Made by a program: the position numbers and the translations under genes. DNA of 64,000 nt from RGIG3009 sp045578625 (GTDB lineage Bacteria > Bacillota > Clostridia > Oscillospirales > Acutalibacteraceae), in NCBI GenBank assembly GCA_045578625.1, contig JAZNKN010000020.1:17159-81158 (forward strand), given 5' to 3'. Of this stretch, positions 33,601-42,512 are shown in pieces. Each line of letters opens with the position of its first letter. The first letter of the stretch is position 1. Under the pieces are notes generated by a model. That model did not search any database. It was not told the origin of the DNA and saw only the letters and a program-made list of their open reading frames with translations.

Positions 33601-34755
33601 TTACGCGATGGGAACGGCGATAGCAAGCTCCTGTGTGCCGGTATATACGGCGGTGACGGTGACGCCGTCGGCGGTGATATCGCGGTGCAGGGTGCGCTCC
33701 TCGACGGTGAGGGTACGGCGCAAGGTGGCCTCCTGCTCGGCCAGTTGCTTTTCCGCCAGTGCGGTGGCTTCGTCCGACGTACGGACGACGGTCACGGGGG
33801 TGGTATAGGTGTACCGTGTGATATGAATGCCGATCGGCAGAGCGATACCGTTTGCTGTCAGCGGATGTATTTCGGTCGTCACGGCGGGTTGACCCGCGAG
33901 GGTGCTGTCGGTGTACAGTGGCACGTGTAGCCCGAACAGCGCCAGCGTCGGTCGCTCCACCACACGCTCGGTACGGCTGACGGTCTCGCGCAGCGGCACG
34001 GTGACGGTCAAAGTGTGAGTGGTGCGGGCAATAACGCTGCCGGCGGCGTGCTTGAGCTGAGGGCCGACGCTGCTGTTCATCACACCGCTGATAAGCAGAT
34101 CGCCGCGTCGCACCGCATCGCCGGGCGAGACGGTGGCCTGACCGGTCACGGCATCCACACGGAGGATGACACCATCACACGCCGCGACGAGGTTCGCGGG
34201 CGCGGTATCGGCGGGCGGATCGGCGACGGTACGCTCTTTGACCTCCACCGTGACGATGCTACCCGATTGATTGACGGTGAGCCACGTCAGCGCCGGCAGC
34301 TGTTGCAGGGCGGTCAGCTGTACATCGGTGAGGTCTACCGCAGCAAAGCGGCCACCCTCGTACACGCCAAGCGGTGACAGCACCTCGCGGATGGCATCGT
34401 CCGATACGGTGTGATTGCCGACGATGCGAATGACCCAGATGCGCGAGGACAGCAGCTGAAGCAGAAGCACAAACACCAGCAGTCCGGCCGCCAGACCGAA
34501 GCGGAGGCGAAAGCGGCGTAAGCGAAAGGCGATGCCGCGGCGTCGGGCGACGCGCATACGTACGCCGGAGCGCCGTGCGGCAGGGCGCAGACGGCGGTAA
34601 TCGGTGGCGCGGGCGCGGCAGTACAGTGTACCGTCGGTGCAGCGGATATCTCGCAGCGGGACACCCGCCGCGGCGGCGAGATCGAGAAACCGCTCGGGGT
34701 ATCCGCCCTCACAGCGGATCAGCACAGAGCCGGTCAGCAGGGTCGGTAACGGCAT
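33601..34755 (-). CDS. yqfD: Sporulation protein YqfD
   Basis: A 384-residue YqfD-family membrane protein: soluble N-terminus with an Arg-rich patch (about 60-85), one helix (about 88-105), then an outside POTRA/beta-rich region (RIVGNHTVSDDAIREVLSPL, about 110-129). It follows yqfC after 15 bases. In Bacillus yqfC and yqfD are mother-cell (sigma-E) genes; this supports a spore-forming host. Confidence 0.92.
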   Translation of the reverse strand: MPLPTLLTGSVLIRCEGGYPERFLDLAAAAGVPLRDIRCTDGTLYCRARATDYRRLRPAARRSGVRMRVARRRGIAFRLRRFRLRFGLAAGLLVFVLLLQLLSSRIWVIRIVGNHTVSDDAIREVLSPLGVYEGGRFAAVDLTDVQLTALQQLPALTWLTVNQSGSIVTVEVKERTVADPPADTAPANLVAACDGVILRVDAVTGQATVSPGDAVRRGDLLISGVMNSSVGPQLKHAAGSVIARTTHTLTVTVPLRETVSRTERVVERPTLALFGLHVPLYTDSTLAGQPAVTTEIHPLTANGIALPIGIHITRYTYTTPVTVVRTSDEATALAEKQLAEQEATLRRTLTVEERTLHRDITADGVTVTAVYTGTQELAIAVPIA

Positions 34756-34770
34756 AAGACACCTCCGGGA

Positions 34771-35055
34771 TCATTCCAAAAATTCCACCGCCAGCAGGCG
34801 GCCGGCGATAACAGCGCAGGCGGGATCGAGGCGGTGCATACACAGCTCGCGCCCCAGAAAACGCACTGTACCGACGGTGGTGCGCAGGCAGATGCGATCC
34901 TCGTCGTACGTTTCGATGCCCAGACACCCCTCGATCAGCACGCGGCGGTTGCCGGACAGCTCCATGCGCGGTGCGGTCGATAGCAGCCCGTCCGGTAGAT
35001 GCAGCGACCGCTCCAGGTGGCGGGACAGGGCTTCTCTTTGCTTGGATGCTTTCAC
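34771..35055 (-). CDS. yqfC: Sporulation protein YqfC (YabP/YqfC family)
   Basis: A 94-residue protein with the family core MELSGNRRVLIEGCLGIETY (about 31-50) and CLRTTVGTVRFLGRELCMHR (about 56-75). Small YabP/YqfC proteins act in spore coat or envelope formation. A sigma-E-like promoter is visible at 35075-35103. It heads the two-gene unit with yqfD. Confidence 0.92.
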   Translation of the reverse strand: MKASKQREALSRHLERSLHLPDGLLSTAPRMELSGNRRVLIEGCLGIETYDEDRICLRTTVGTVRFLGRELCMHRLDPACAVIAGRLLAVEFLE

Positions 35056-35074
35056 AGAACTCCCTCCTCGCTTT

Positions 35075-35103
35075 ATCCTATGAGCGCGTCGGAGGAATAA
35101 TGC
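35075..35103 (-). promoter_or_regulatory. Possible sigma-E/G-like promoter of yqfC-yqfD
   Basis: On the minus strand GCATTATT (35103-35096), 13 bases, CATAGGAT (35082-35075), which is similar to the sigma-E consensus (-35 GKMATAWW, -10 CATACANT). The distance to the yqfC start is short, so this is tentative. Confidence 0.4.
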
Positions 35104-35124
35104 GGGCGCGGCGATCCATACAAT
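35094..35124 (+). promoter_or_regulatory. Sigma-E-type sporulation promoter of ylbJ
   Basis: GGAATAAT (35094-35101) fits the sigma-E -35 pattern at every position and CATACAAT (35117-35124) fits the -10; the spacer is 15 bases. ylbJ is a sigma-E gene in Bacillus. It overlaps the divergent yqfC promoter. Confidence 0.7.
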
Positions 35125-35148
35125 GGAGCAGAAAAGGGGGAATGCCCG

Positions 35149-36294
35149 ATGAGGCGATCCAAGCGGCGGGTAAGAATGCTGATGCTGACGGCGGGGATCG
35201 TCTGCGCGGGGGTGGCGCTGTTGTGGCGTCCCGCAGCGGTGGCGGGCGGGATCAGCCGCGGGCTGTCCATCTGCTCGGCGGTGCTGATTCCCTCATTGTT
35301 TCCGTTCTTGGTGTTGGGGGGCTTTTTGACGCGCTCCGGCGTGGCAGCTGCCATCGGACGGCGGTTGGAGGGAATGACGCGGCTGCTGTTCGGGCTGCCC
35401 GGCTGCTGCGCGGCGGGCATTCTGATCGGTGCTGTCGGCGGATATCCCGCGGGCGGCACGGTGGTGGGCGAGCTCGTGCGCAGTGGACAGATCGACCGCG
35501 CCGAGGGACGGCGGATGCTGCGTTTTTGCGTCAATGGCGGTCCGGGATTTGTTATCAGTGCGGTCGGAGCGGGGCTGATGGGCAGTATCGGGTTTGGGGT
35601 GATCCTGTTTGCGGCACATCTGTTGGCTTCGTTGCTGCTCGGTATCCTCGGTGCGTCGCCCGGAAGCCGACAGCGCAGAGCGTCCCCGCCGCGGCGAGCG
35701 GTCGCGACGCTGCCGCCGAGTGCGGCCCTGGTAGGGGCGGTGACGGCGGCGTGTGAAGCACTGCTGTATATGTGCGGTTTTGTACTGCTGTTTTCGGCGG
35801 TGTTGGCACTGGTGGATGTGTCCGGTGCTGCGGCGCTGCTTGGCGGCTCACCGCCGAGTGAGCGGCTCTGGTCGGCGATCATTGCCTGTCTGCTGGAGGT
35901 CAGTTGCGGTTGTACCGCCGCGGCGGCGCTGAGCAGCAACGCGGTGCTGCTGCTCGGTTTTGCGGTGGGGTTCGGCGGTCTTTCGGTGCATTGTCAGTTG
36001 GCGGCGACGCTGCAGGGGCTGGGACTGATGGATCGTCGGTTCTTTGTCGCGCGGTTAGCGCAGGGCGTGCTGACCGCGTTTATCACGCTTGTGCTGCTAC
36101 GGTATATCCCGCTTCCGCAGGCGGTATGGGGGACGGGGCAGCAGCCGGTGGCACAGGCGTTTTCGGGGTCGGTGGCGATGTCGGCTGCACTGCTGGTGCT
36201 GGGCGGCGTGTGGATGCTGACGGTGGGTCACCTTGACAAACCGGTCGCAAAGCCGTATAATGAACGAAAAAAGGGCGGTAGGTCTGCCGGATAA
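35149..36294 (+). CDS. ylbJ: Sporulation integral membrane protein YlbJ
   Basis: A 381-residue polytopic protein with about eight helices and the nucleoside-transporter-like Gate signature (LIPSLFPFLVLGGFLTRSG, GAVGGYPAGGTVVGELVRSG, LLEVSCGCTAAAAL). YlbJ is needed for normal spore formation in Bacillus; transport activity is suspected only. It is divergent from yqfC. The last codons double as a vegetative promoter for the next gene. Confidence 0.9.
   Translation: MRRSKRRVRMLMLTAGIVCAGVALLWRPAAVAGGISRGLSICSAVLIPSLFPFLVLGGFLTRSGVAAAIGRRLEGMTRLLFGLPGCCAAGILIGAVGGYPAGGTVVGELVRSGQIDRAEGRRMLRFCVNGGPGFVISAVGAGLMGSIGFGVILFAAHLLASLLLGILGASPGSRQRRASPPRRAVATLPPSAALVGAVTAACEALLYMCGFVLLFSAVLALVDVSGAAALLGGSPPSERLWSAIIACLLEVSCGCTAAAALSSNAVLLLGFAVGFGGLSVHCQLAATLQGLGLMDRRFFVARLAQGVLTAFITLVLLRYIPLPQAVWGTGQQPVAQAFSGSVAMSAALLVLGGVWMLTVGHLDKPVAKPYNERKKGGRSAG
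36233..36261 (+). promoter_or_regulatory. Consensus sigma-A promoter inside the end of ylbJ
   Basis: TTGACA (36233-36238), exactly 17 bases, TATAAT (36256-36261): a full consensus match, lying within the last 20 codons of ylbJ and 48 bases before the cyclophilin start. Confidence 0.85.
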
Positions 36295-36308
36295 CAAAGG
36301 AGAGCATT

Positions 36309-36901
<593 letters not shown>

Positions 36902-36905
<4 letters not shown>

Positions 36906-37900
36906 CGCCGCGTAAGTGTATGACAGGGCTGATGGCGGTGGCGCTGTGCTTGTGCTTGACAGCCTGCAAGCAAACGCTGATCTCGCCGACAAAGACCACG
37001 ACGGCGACGACCACGACGACTTCGGCCGAAACGACCGCGACCACGGCGACGACTACGACCACCGCTTCGACGGCCGGAACGACGACGGCGACCGGTGATG
37101 AGACCGACACGCCGGATGCGCCGAGCGACGGTCGTGAGGATATCGGTACGGCGTATCCCGACAAAAAGGTGGGTTTCCAGCTGGAGAAGCCGGAAGTGGG
37201 CGAGCAGATCGTCATTCTGCACACCACGAAGGGGGACATTTCCATTCGTCTGTTCCCCGAAGCGGCGCCCAAAGCGGTGGAGAACTTTGTGACCCATGCG
37301 AAAAACGGCTACTTTGACGGGCAGATCTTCCACTACGTTTCGGAAAATTCGCACATCCAAAGCGGCGACCCGACAGGTACCGGTGAGGGCGGCGAAAGTA
37401 TCTGGGGCGAGGATTTTGAGGATGAGTTCGATACGAAACTGTTCAATCTGACCGGCGCGGTGTCGATGGCAAATTCCGGTCCGGATTCCAACGGCAGCCA
37501 GTTTTTTATCAATCACCGCAGTGTGAAAAGCTTTGGTGATCGCGAGATATATTCGCCGGAGTACCGCGAGGAGGCGGCCCGCGATCTGTACGATCAGCTG
37601 GTGGAGACTTACGGTGAGGAACAGGTGAGTCAGTACTATAAAAGCTGGGAGGATCTCATCACTGACAAGTACGTCTACGAGTGGATCCCGGACGAGGTTT
37701 GGGATGTGTACGAAAAGCACGGCGGCAACATTCGTCTTGACGCGGCGTTCCGTGAGAGCGGCGGCAACACCGTGTTTGGTCAGGTGTTTGAGGGGCTGGA
37801 CGTGGTGGAGGATATCTCCGCCGTGGTGACTGACAGCAACGATAAGCCGGCGGTCAGCATTGTGATCCAAAGCGCGGAAGTCACGACCTACCAAGGGTAA
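36902..37900 (+). CDS. Peptidyl-prolyl cis-trans isomerase, cyclophilin-type lipoprotein
   Basis: A 332-residue exported paralogue of the preceding gene: signal peptide with lipobox LTAC (Cys 22), a Thr/Ala/Ser linker (about 28-65), then a cyclophilin domain (HAKNGYFDGQIFHYVSENS, about 131-149; DSNGSQFFINHRS, about 197-209). Here the usual active-site Arg in FHR is Tyr (FHY), and a 50-residue acidic insert follows SVKSFGDREIY. It is probably a secreted chaperone, perhaps with reduced isomerase activity. Start and stop context show translational coupling. Confidence 0.92.
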
Positions 37901-37907
37901 TATAAAG

Positions 37908-37940
37908 AACAACGCCCGATGCATCATGCATCGGGCGTTC
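37908..37940. terminator. Bidirectional terminator
   Basis: Perfect stem AACGCCCGATGCA / TGCATCGGGCGTT with loop TCA. It lies between the cyclophilin operon and the convergent Mrp gene. Confidence 0.88.
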
Positions 37941-37952
37941 TCTGTTATTCGG

Positions 37953-38780
37953 TTACTTCAGCAGGGCTTCAACGGCGTCCACCGCAGGGTCGATCGCCTC
38001 ACAGACCACGCGCTCGATCTCGCCGGTGTCGCACAGGCGGGAGACGTTGGCGTCGATGGGTAGCTTGGCCAGCAGCTCGACGTTCATACGGCGGGCAGCC
38101 TCGTCCAGACCGTTTTCCTCGCCGAACAGCGCGATCTTCTTGTTGCAGTCGGGGCAGGCGAGATAGCTCATATTCTCCACCAGTCCGACGACCGGAATGT
38201 TCAGCAGGTCGGCCATCGTCTTGGCTTTGCCGACGACCATCTGTACCAGCGATTGCGGGGTGGAGACTACCACAGTGGCATCCACCGGCAGGGTCTGGTA
38301 CACGGTCAGCGGAATATCACCGGTGCCGGGCGGCATATCAATAAACAAAACATCCAGATCGCCCCACACCACGTCCGACCAGAACTGCGTGACGGCGCCG
38401 GCGAGAACCGGACCGCGCCACACGACCGGCTGGTTTTCGTCCTCAAGCAGGAGGTTGATGGACATGATCTTGATGCCCATGTGCGTCTCGGCGGGGAGAA
38501 TGCCGATCTCCGAGCCTTGAGCCTTTTGCGTGATGCCGAAGGCGCGGGGAATGGACGGACCGGTGATGTCCGCGTCCAATACGCCGACTTTGTAGCCGCG
38601 GCGCGCCATCATGACGGCGAGCAGACAGGTGACGGAGGATTTGCCGACACCGCCCTTGCCGCTGCTGACAGCGACGACCTTTTTGATGCTGCTGAACTCG
38701 TTGCTCTTGGCGTGCTGCGGTTCTTTGCGTTCGCCGCAGTTCTGCGAGCAGGAGCTGCAGTCGTGTGTGCATTCACTCAT
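37953..38780 (-). CDS. Mrp/NBP35-type P-loop ATPase
   Basis: A 275-residue cytoplasmic ATPase thought to bind and deliver Fe-S clusters. It begins with a Cys cluster (CTHDCSSCSQNC, residues 4-15), followed by deviant Walker A SGKGGVGKSS (about 39-48) and a C-terminal CPDC pair that can bridge a cluster between subunits. The start is ATG 38780 (AGGAGGA upstream). It is the usual short Mrp of anaerobes, without the DUF59 domain. It may relate functionally to the Fe-S proteins elsewhere in the window, but it is not linked to them. Confidence 0.93.
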   Translation of the reverse strand: MSECTHDCSSCSQNCGERKEPQHAKSNEFSSIKKVVAVSSGKGGVGKSSVTCLLAVMMARRGYKVGVLDADITGPSIPRAFGITQKAQGSEIGILPAETHMGIKIMSINLLLEDENQPVVWRGPVLAGAVTQFWSDVVWGDLDVLFIDMPPGTGDIPLTVYQTLPVDATVVVSTPQSLVQMVVGKAKTMADLLNIPVVGLVENMSYLACPDCNKKIALFGEENGLDEAARRMNVELLAKLPIDANVSRLCDTGEIERVVCEAIDPAVDAVEALLK

Positions 38781-38863
38781 AGTAGATTCCTCCTGTGACA
38801 GATTAAAACGGGGTTCGTTACACGAACCCCGCATTGGATACGTATGGGATCGGCTGTACCGAC

Positions 38864-39547
38864 TTAGGCGGAACGGCTGATCTTGTTTTCGGTCGGGGCG
38901 GAGATGTTCTTGTTCGCACCCTCAACGATACCCTCCGAAACGACTACCTGTTTGACCGTCTTGAACAGAATGGACAGGTCGCTCTTGAGCGAATACGACG
39001 TCGCATACTGTGCATCCAGACGAGCCTTCTCGCGGATGGTGACGGTGTCACGGCCGCTGACCTGCGCCAGACCGGTAATGCCGGGACGGACACGGTCGGC
39101 ACCGTTGCGGCGGCGCAGACGGAGCAGGTCACGTTCGGTCAGGACGACCGGACGGGGACCGACGAAACTCATATCGCCCTTGAGAACGTTGAACAGCTGC
39201 GGCAGCTCGTCCAAACTGGTCTTGCGGATCAGCTTGCCGACGCGGGAGATATACTGCTCGGCGTTTTCCAGCTTGTGAGTCGCTACGTTGGCCGGAGCCT
39301 GAGCGCTCATGCTGCGGAATTTGTAGATCTTAAAAGGAATGCTGAAGCGGCCCATGCGCTCTTGAACAAAGAGCGGAGAACCCTTGGTGTCGATCGCGAC
39401 CACGATGGAAACGATGACAAAAACCGGAGCCAGGAAAACGATCATTAACAAAGAAAAGGCGATGTCGAGAAACCGTTTGAACGAAGAATAGGCATTGTCG
39501 GTCTTGCTGCGATAGGATCGCGGAGACAGAGCAACTACCTCACGCAT
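38864..39547 (-). CDS. Bacterial sugar transferase (undecaprenyl-phosphate sugar phosphotransferase)
   Basis: A 227-residue initiating transferase of surface polysaccharide synthesis. One hydrophobic membrane segment (about 27-50) precedes the PGT core (FKIYKFRSMSAQAP, KTSLDELPQLFNVLKGDMSF, GPRPVV, RPGITGLAQVSGRD). It transfers a sugar-1-phosphate to the lipid carrier. No glycosyltransferase cluster follows, so the target polymer is unknown. A paralogue lies divergently at 39891. Confidence 0.93.
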   Translation of the reverse strand: MREVVALSPRSYRSKTDNAYSSFKRFLDIAFSLLMIVFLAPVFVIVSIVVAIDTKGSPLFVQERMGRFSIPFKIYKFRSMSAQAPANVATHKLENAEQYISRVGKLIRKTSLDELPQLFNVLKGDMSFVGPRPVVLTERDLLRLRRRNGADRVRPGITGLAQVSGRDTVTIREKARLDAQYATSYSLKSDLSILFKTVKQVVVSEGIVEGANKNISAPTENKISRSA

Positions 39548-39890
39548 AACGGAATCCTCCTTCCTTCATAATAAAAGGCTGTGTGACCAGCCATGTTTGT
39601 GAGCGTGTTCATTTTGCTGCATTCTCTCAGCAATCGCATTGTACCATTCCGGGGACAAAAAATCAAGTGGTTTCGATGGACTGCCCAAAAGTCTGGTTCT
39701 CCATCTACATTTTGACGAAAACCGAAGCAGTGTTTTGTGCAAAACAGCCAAAAAAAGGAATGTTCTGGCAAGGTAGTAAATTTTTGTTTTGGAAAAATTT
39801 GTCAAAAAAGAAAGACATTTCCGTACATTTTGGCAGAAAAAACGGCGTGGAAAGCGACTGCGGGACATACTAGACGAGGAGGGATCGGTT
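39548..39890. other. AT-rich divergent intergenic region
   Basis: About 340 bases, distinctly AT-rich, between two divergent sugar transferase genes. It holds the minus-strand promoter at 39638-39666. A frame open through 39789-39890 in front of the second transferase lacks a ribosome site. I see no RNA gene or repeat. Confidence 0.55.
39638..39666 (-). promoter_or_regulatory. Promoter of the minus-strand sugar transferase
   Basis: On the minus strand TTGATT (39666-39661), 17 bases, then extended -10 TGG-TACAAT (39643-39638). It leaves a leader of about 85 bases. Confidence 0.65.
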
Positions 39891-40454
39891 TTGTATGGAA
39901 AAATCAAGCGCGGGATCGACGTGACCGTGTCGTTTGCGCTGCTGCTGATGCTGCTGCCGTTGCTTCTTGTTATGGCGTGGCTCGTGCGGTGGGACAGTCC
40001 GGGGCGCAGTATCTTTACACAGCAGCGTGTCGGGCGCTTCGGCCGGCCGTTTTTGATCTATAAGTTCCGCACCATGCGCGTGGGCGCGCCGGCAAATACC
40101 ACGGCCGCAGAGAAGAAGACCACCGAGCCGTATATCACGCCGTTGGGACGGTTTCTGAGGCGTAGCAGTCTGGACGAGCTGCCGCAATTATTTAATGTAT
40201 TAAAAGGGGATATGAGTTTGATCGGGCCGCGGCCGGTGGTACCCGTCGAGCGGGAACTGGTACGGCTGCGTCACCAAAACGGAGCGGAGCGGGTACGCCC
40301 CGGCATTACCGGTCTGGCGCAGGTCCACGGTCGCGGTAAGCTGTCGCCCGAGCAAAAGGCGTGGTACGATGCGCAGTATGCGCGGGAAATGTCACTGTGG
40401 GTAGATATCCGTATCGTGTTTTTAACACTGCGCTGTCTGCTTCACGGTGGTTGA
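39891..40454 (+). CDS. Bacterial sugar transferase, second copy
   Basis: A 187-residue transferase. I set the start at TTG 39891, seven bases after GAGGAGGG, giving the usual short N-terminus (MYGKIKRGIDV) and one membrane helix (about 10-32). The core matches the divergent paralogue (RSSLDELPQLFNVLKGDMSL, GPRPVVPVERELVRLR, RPGITGLAQVHGRG). The two proteins are clearly homologous but differ through most of their length, so the duplication is old or one copy was acquired. Confidence 0.9.
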   Translation: MYGKIKRGIDVTVSFALLLMLLPLLLVMAWLVRWDSPGRSIFTQQRVGRFGRPFLIYKFRTMRVGAPANTTAAEKKTTEPYITPLGRFLRRSSLDELPQLFNVLKGDMSLIGPRPVVPVERELVRLRHQNGAERVRPGITGLAQVHGRGKLSPEQKAWYDAQYAREMSLWVDIRIVFLTLRCLLHGG

Positions 40455-40473
40455 CAGGCACCTTCCGCCCACT

Positions 40474-40501
40474 TTGTCATAGTATGAAACGAACGCATAA
40501 T
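40474..40501 (+). promoter_or_regulatory. Possible promoter of the P-loop ATPase gene
   Basis: TTGTCA (40474-40479), 16 bases, CATAAT (40496-40501), 25 bases upstream of the start. A TTGACA at 40451 has no well-placed -10. Confidence 0.4.
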
Positions 40502-40526
40502 GCGTACCTTGTGTGGGAGGGGTAGT

Positions 40527-41633
40527 ATGGCGACATTCAACGCGCCGGTACGGTTTTTTCTGGGGGCGAACACGCCGCAGGGGTTTGTGGGGTTTGCACA
40601 GGAGCTATACGATGCCGCCGACGATTGGCGGGCGTATCTCATCAAGAGCGGTCCCGGTACCGGGAAATCCTCGCTGATGCGGCGAGTCTATCAGCGGCTG
40701 AGTGAGATGGGGATCGAGGCAGAGGTGATCTGCTGCTCGTCCGATCCGTCGTCGCTGGACGGTGTCGTATTTCCGCAGCTGCGGATGTGTATTCTGGATG
40801 CGACGGCACCGCACGTCGTGGAGCCGCGGTTTTGGGGAGCGGTGGAGCAGATCGTGCCATTGGCGGTGTGCGTCGATGAAGAGCGGCTGCACGAACAGGC
40901 GGCGGAGGTCATTCGGGCGACGGAGGAGAACCGTGCGTTGCACGCCCGCTGCCGCAAGTACATACACGCGGCGGGGGCGCTGCTAAAGGAGAACCGCCGT
41001 ATCGGTGCGGCGGCAACAGACGAGGAAAAGGTGCGGCGGTTGGCGTGTCGCATTGCGCGACAGGAGTTTGGAGACAAGGGGGCAGCAGGAAAACTGACTC
41101 ACCGATTCCTTAGCGCAGTCACGCCGGACGGTCCGGTGGTGTTCCGCGAGACGCTGCAGGCGCTTTGTCCACGCATTTACACGGTGGAGGACGATCACGG
41201 CGCGGCGGCCGCACTGTTTCTGTCGGAGGTGGCGCGGTTGGCACAAAAGGCGGGGGTCGGCGGCATTATATGTCCCTGCCCGCTGGCACCGGAGGACGGG
41301 CCGGAGCATCTGCTGTTCCCGTCCATTGGTGTGGGCTTTACCACATCGAACGCGTTTCATAAGGCGGATTTTCCGGTGTTTCGCCGCATCCACGCGACGC
41401 GGTTTGAGGACACGGAGCAGCTGCGCGCCAAGCGCCAGATCGCTTCATTTAACCGCCGTGCGGCGCGGGAACTGCTGGAGCAGGCACAGACGTTGGCGGC
41501 GGAGGCAAAGGCGGTGCACGACCGCATGGAGGCGTTCAGCATCGAGGCGATGGATTGGACGCGCGCCGGCGCGATGGGTGAGGCGGTCATACAAACGTTC
41601 GTCGCAGCGGGGGAGCGGTTTCTCGCCGGCTGA
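40527..41633 (+). CDS. P-loop ATPase of unknown role (PRK06851-like)
   Basis: A 368-residue cytoplasmic protein starting at ATG 40527 after GGGAGGGG. Walker A SGPGTGKSSLM is at about 40-50. The middle contains helical, charged segments and the C-terminal third a second alpha/beta part (LFPSIGVGFTTSNAFH). I recall uncharacterised clostridial ATPases of this type as PRK06851. Neighbours give no clue to function. Confidence 0.7.
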   Translation: MATFNAPVRFFLGANTPQGFVGFAQELYDAADDWRAYLIKSGPGTGKSSLMRRVYQRLSEMGIEAEVICCSSDPSSLDGVVFPQLRMCILDATAPHVVEPRFWGAVEQIVPLAVCVDEERLHEQAAEVIRATEENRALHARCRKYIHAAGALLKENRRIGAAATDEEKVRRLACRIARQEFGDKGAAGKLTHRFLSAVTPDGPVVFRETLQALCPRIYTVEDDHGAAAALFLSEVARLAQKAGVGGIICPCPLAPEDGPEHLLFPSIGVGFTTSNAFHKADFPVFRRIHATRFEDTEQLRAKRQIASFNRRAARELLEQAQTLAAEAKAVHDRMEAFSIEAMDWTRAGAMGEAVIQTFVAAGERFLAG

Positions 41634-41678
41634 GAGTGGCACTCTACGGCGGCGATAGCCACCGAAACCGAGCGTAGA

Positions 41679-41708
41679 TTGACGGTGGCGCTGTGCGGCG
41701 CGTATACT
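41679..41708 (+). promoter_or_regulatory. Promoter of the hemolysin III-like gene
   Basis: TTGACG (41679-41684), 18 bases, TATACT (41703-41708), 35 bases before the start codon. Confidence 0.65.
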
Positions 41709-41743
41709 GGCGGTGAAAAACCAAGTACAAAGGAGAGCGGGCT

Positions 41744-42415
41744 ATGACACGGACGCGGTTGCGCGATCGGCTGTTGCCGAATTACACGAACGGTGAGGAA
41801 TTGTTCAACATGATCTCGCATATCGTCGGCGGGGGCTTCGGCGTGCTGGCGTTGGTGCTGTGCGTCGTCAAGACCGCGTTGGATGGCAACGTCTACGGCG
41901 TGGTGGGAAGCGCGATCTACGGCGCGTCGCTCATTGCACTGTACGCGATGTCCAGTATCTATCACGGGCTGCGGCGTCCCACTGCCAAAAAGGTGTTTCA
42001 GGTATTGGATCACTGTACCATTTATTTTCTCATCGGCGGAACGTATACTCCCATTCTGTTTACGGCGATCCGCACGGTGTCGCCGGGATGGGCGTGGACG
42101 CTGTTTGGTATTGTGTGGGGCTTGGCCGCGTTGGCGACGGTGTTCACAGCGATCGATCTGAAAAAATACGCGGTGTTTTCGATGTGCTGCTACATCGGTA
42201 TGGGTTGGTGTGTGGTGCTGGCGGCGCGTACGGTCATTGAGGCGATCCCGCTGCCTGGCTTGCTGTTGCTGCTTGGAGGTGGTATTGCATATACGGTGGG
42301 AGCGGTGCTGTACGGCGTCGGCAGAAAGCACCGCTATATGCATTCGCTGTTTCATCTGTTCGTGCTAGCCGGCAGCGTACTGCAGTTTGTTTGCATCCTG
42401 TTTTACGTACTGTAA
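41744..42415 (+). CDS. Hemolysin III / PAQR family membrane protein
   Basis: A 223-residue protein with seven predicted helices. PAQR metal-site residues are visible: MSSIYHGLR (Ser and His), VLDHCTIYFLIGGTYTP (Asp) and the C-terminal HRYMHSLFHLFV (His pair). Eukaryotic relatives are ceramidase-like receptors, while bacterial members (YqfA, Hly-III) are poorly understood and haemolysis is doubtful. It is monocistronic with its own promoter. Confidence 0.93.
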   Translation: MTRTRLRDRLLPNYTNGEELFNMISHIVGGGFGVLALVLCVVKTALDGNVYGVVGSAIYGASLIALYAMSSIYHGLRRPTAKKVFQVLDHCTIYFLIGGTYTPILFTAIRTVSPGWAWTLFGIVWGLAALATVFTAIDLKKYAVFSMCCYIGMGWCVVLAARTVIEAIPLPGLLLLLGGGIAYTVGAVLYGVGRKHRYMHSLFHLFVLAGSVLQFVCILFYVL

Positions 42416-42440
42416 GGCAATGCACCGACGTCCTCCTTGC

Positions 42441-42469
42441 TTGACAAACAACCGACAATTGGTTATACT
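42441..42469 (+). promoter_or_regulatory. Promoter of the large lipoprotein gene
   Basis: TTGACA (42441-42446), 17 bases, TATACT (42464-42469), 43 bases before the start. Near consensus. Confidence 0.8.
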
Positions 42470-42512
42470 GGACTCGCAGAAATTGCACGGTTGTGTATAG
42501 AGGAGGATACGT

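Noticed and set aside
36916..37098. Asp/His-rich short frame in the Thr linker of the cyclophilin lipoprotein
   Set aside because: Out-of-frame reading of ACG/ACC threonine repeats.
40451..40485. TTGACA as the -35 of the P-loop ATPase promoter
   Set aside because: The nearest -10-like hexamer is 23 bases away; the TTGTCA/CATAAT pair downstream is better spaced.
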